Source: Fictibacillus sp. b24 (GTDB taxonomy: Bacteria; Bacillota; Bacilli; Bacillales; Fictibacillaceae). Taken from it: a stretch of DNA of 64,000 nt. Below, piece after piece: positions 62,735 through 64,000 of the stretch. Every line of letters begins with the position of its first letter. The first letter of the stretch is position 1. Location: the NCBI RefSeq assembly GCF_030348825.1, contig NZ_JAUCES010000005.1:2232001-2296000 (forward strand), in the 5' to 3' direction. The notes beneath the pieces were generated by a model, which was not told the DNA's origin, did not search any database, and was given only the letters and a program-made list of their open reading frames with translations. Both the position numbers and the translations under genes were made by a program.

Positions 62735-64000
62735 TTATAGCAAATCAGCTGCAATCTGAGCAAGCGACGAACGCTCACCCTTTTCTAAACGAACATGTCC
62801 GCTTAGCGCTTGATCTTTAAACTTTTCCACGACATATGTTAATCCATTGGTAAACTCATCAAGATAAGGATGGTCGATCTGCTGCGGATCACCGAGCAAA
62901 ACGATCTTACTGCCTTCACCCACCCTCGTCAAAATCGTTTTCACTTCATGTTTGGTTAAATTTTGTGCTTCATCAATAATAATAAATTGATCTGGCAAAC
63001 TTCTGCCGCGAATATAAGTGAGCGCTTCAACATGAATAGAGCCTATACCTGCAAGGATCTTCTCCAATTCTCCAGACTTTTTTGTGTTAAATAAATATTC
63101 TAAGTTATCATACACCGGCTGCATCCAAGGCTTTAACTTTTCTTCTTTTTCTCCTGGAAGATAACCGATATCTTTCCCAACAGGTACGATAGGACGGGCG
63201 ATAAACAACTTAATATAGTCTTTTAAATCCTCAGTCTGAAGAAGTGCCGCAGCAAGCGTGATCAGCGTTTTTCCGGTACCCGCTTTTCCGATGAGCGTAA
63301 CAAGAGGCAAATCTTTTCGAAGAAGCAACTCGAACGCCATTTTCTGCTGAACATTTCTTGCTCGTATTCCCCAGATCTGCTCAGAATCATATCTCAATGG
63401 TTTTAGTGTTTTACCATTTTCATCAACTTTTCCTAATGCAGAAACGGAAGACCTGAAAACGTCTTTTAAAATGACGAATTGGTGTGGGTGAAATGAATGT
63501 CCTGAGAGTTCAATCAGCTGAAGCTCATTTTTTTCATAAAACTTATTCAGAAGGTCGCCTTGCACATAAATTTCTTTATAGCCCGTATACGTCTGATCAT
63601 TCTTATCGATTACTCTGTCGCTTAAAAAGTCTTCTGCTTCTATTCCTAGAGCATCAGCTTTTACTCGGACAAGAACATCTTTCGAGACCAAAATGACTTT
63701 TATACCGCTCTTTTTCTCCTCTTCTTCTTGTTTTAAATTCAATGTAACAGCTAATATCCGATTATCGTTTGTAGGTTCCACAAAAGTTTCCTGAAGTCTT
63801 TTAAATGATTTATGGTTGAGCTCTACTCGAAGTGTACCGCCATTCTCAAGTGGAACTCCTTTATGCAGCTGGCCGTTTTGTCTCACACGATCAATTAAAC
63901 GTGATACTTCGCGAGCATTTCTTCCAATTTCGTCCATGTAACGTTTTTTTGAATCCACTTCTTCTAAAACAACTGCAGGAATGATCACTTCACTATCTCC
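62735..64000 (-). CDS. phoH: PIN/PhoH-family ATPase YlaK (5' end cut by the right edge)
   Basis: PhoH2-type protein: N-terminal PIN nuclease domain fused to a C-terminal PhoH ATPase, likely an RNA helicase/RNase. The first ~20-25 residues lie outside the window; the frame is open through base 64000 (GDSEVIIPAVVLEEVDSKKR at the edge). Asp residues of the PIN site are visible in the ILAVTLNL and VLVSKDVLVR region. The ATPase shows Walker A GKAGTGKT and Walker B FIIIDEAQN, followed by LLGDPQQID. In B. subtilis this gene is ylaK. Convergent with ylaL. Confidence 0.93.
   Translation of the reverse strand, partial: GDSEVIIPAVVLEEVDSKKRYMDEIGRNAREVSRLIDRVRQNGQLHKGVPLENGGTLRVELNHKSFKRLQETFVEPTNDNRILAVTLNLKQEEEEKKSGIKVILVSKDVLVRVKADALGIEAEDFLSDRVIDKNDQTYTGYKEIYVQGDLLNKFYEKNELQLIELSGHSFHPHQFVILKDVFRSSVSALGKVDENGKTLKPLRYDSEQIWGIRARNVQQKMAFELLLRKDLPLVTLIGKAGTGKTLITLAAALLQTEDLKDYIKLFIARPIVPVGKDIGYLPGEKEEKLKPWMQPVYDNLEYLFNTKKSGELEKILAGIGSIHVEALTYIRGRSLPDQFIIIDEAQNLTKHEVKTILTRVGEGSKIVLLGDPQQIDHPYLDEFTNGLTYVVEKFKDQALSGHVRLEKGERSSLAQIAADLL

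Noticed and set aside
62735-64000. phoH as a truncated pseudogene
   Set aside because: The missing N-terminus is caused by the window edge; the frame is open to base 64000 and the domains present are intact.

Overview
The window is chromosomal DNA of a low-GC, endospore-forming Gram-positive bacterium of the family Bacillaceae. Gene content and order follow the Bacillus subtilis ylm-spoIIG-fts/mur-ylb-cta-yla region closely, read here mostly on the minus strand. Protein lengths and key residues also match B. subtilis: SpoIIGA Asp183, SpoVD Ser294, CtaA Cys35/Cys42, MurB 303 aa, SpoVE 366 aa. The genus cannot be fixed from sequence alone; a Fictibacillus-like relative is a guess.

Layout. 1-3.8 kb: division accessory genes divIVA (cut by the window edge), ylmH, ylmG, sepF, ylmE, pgeF and ylmC. 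3.9-6.6 kb: the spoIIG sporulation cluster (sigG, sigE, spoIIGA), with a recognisable sigma-F promoter and a Spo0A-type promoter with a 22-bp spacer. 7.1-26.7 kb: the division and cell-wall (dcw) cluster from mraZ to ftsZ. It contains murF in the ancestral position but lacks murG; a 130-bp palindromic repeat lies where murG would be expected. 26.8-36 kb: bshC, a DUF3397 membrane protein, panE, a three-gene biotin-dependent acyl-CoA carboxylase operon, ylbP, gerR, an enoyl-CoA hydratase, rpmF and ylbN. 36-48 kb: the ylb block (tmcAL, ylbL, ylbK, ylbJ, coaD, rsmD, a candidate csfG sporulation RNA, ylbG, ylbF, ylbE, ylbD, a thioesterase, ylbC, ylbB, ylbA). 48-56.3 kb: a nucleotidyltransferase, then the caa3 oxidase cluster ctaGFEDCB with divergent ctaA. 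56.5-64 kb: pycA, ftsW, ylaN, ylaL and phoH (cut by the right edge).

How the genes work together. The first half makes the Z-ring and septal peptidoglycan and, through spoIIGA/sigE/sigG/spoVD/spoVE, the spore programme and cortex. The second half combines acyl-CoA catabolism, CoA and bacillithiol supply, RNA modification and translation genes, haem A synthesis with cytochrome caa3, and anaplerosis by pyruvate carboxylase.

Unusual features. Seven copies of a ~130-bp hairpin-forming element lie only in gaps between genes. A 20-bp unit is repeated 9.8 times without variation just after tmcAL. A candidate CsfG RNA carries a sigma-F/sigma-G promoter. A sequence upstream of sigG could mask its ribosome binding site in read-through mRNA. 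MraZ-type binding repeats lie upstream of mraZ. No tRNA, rRNA, CRISPR, prophage or transposase gene was seen.
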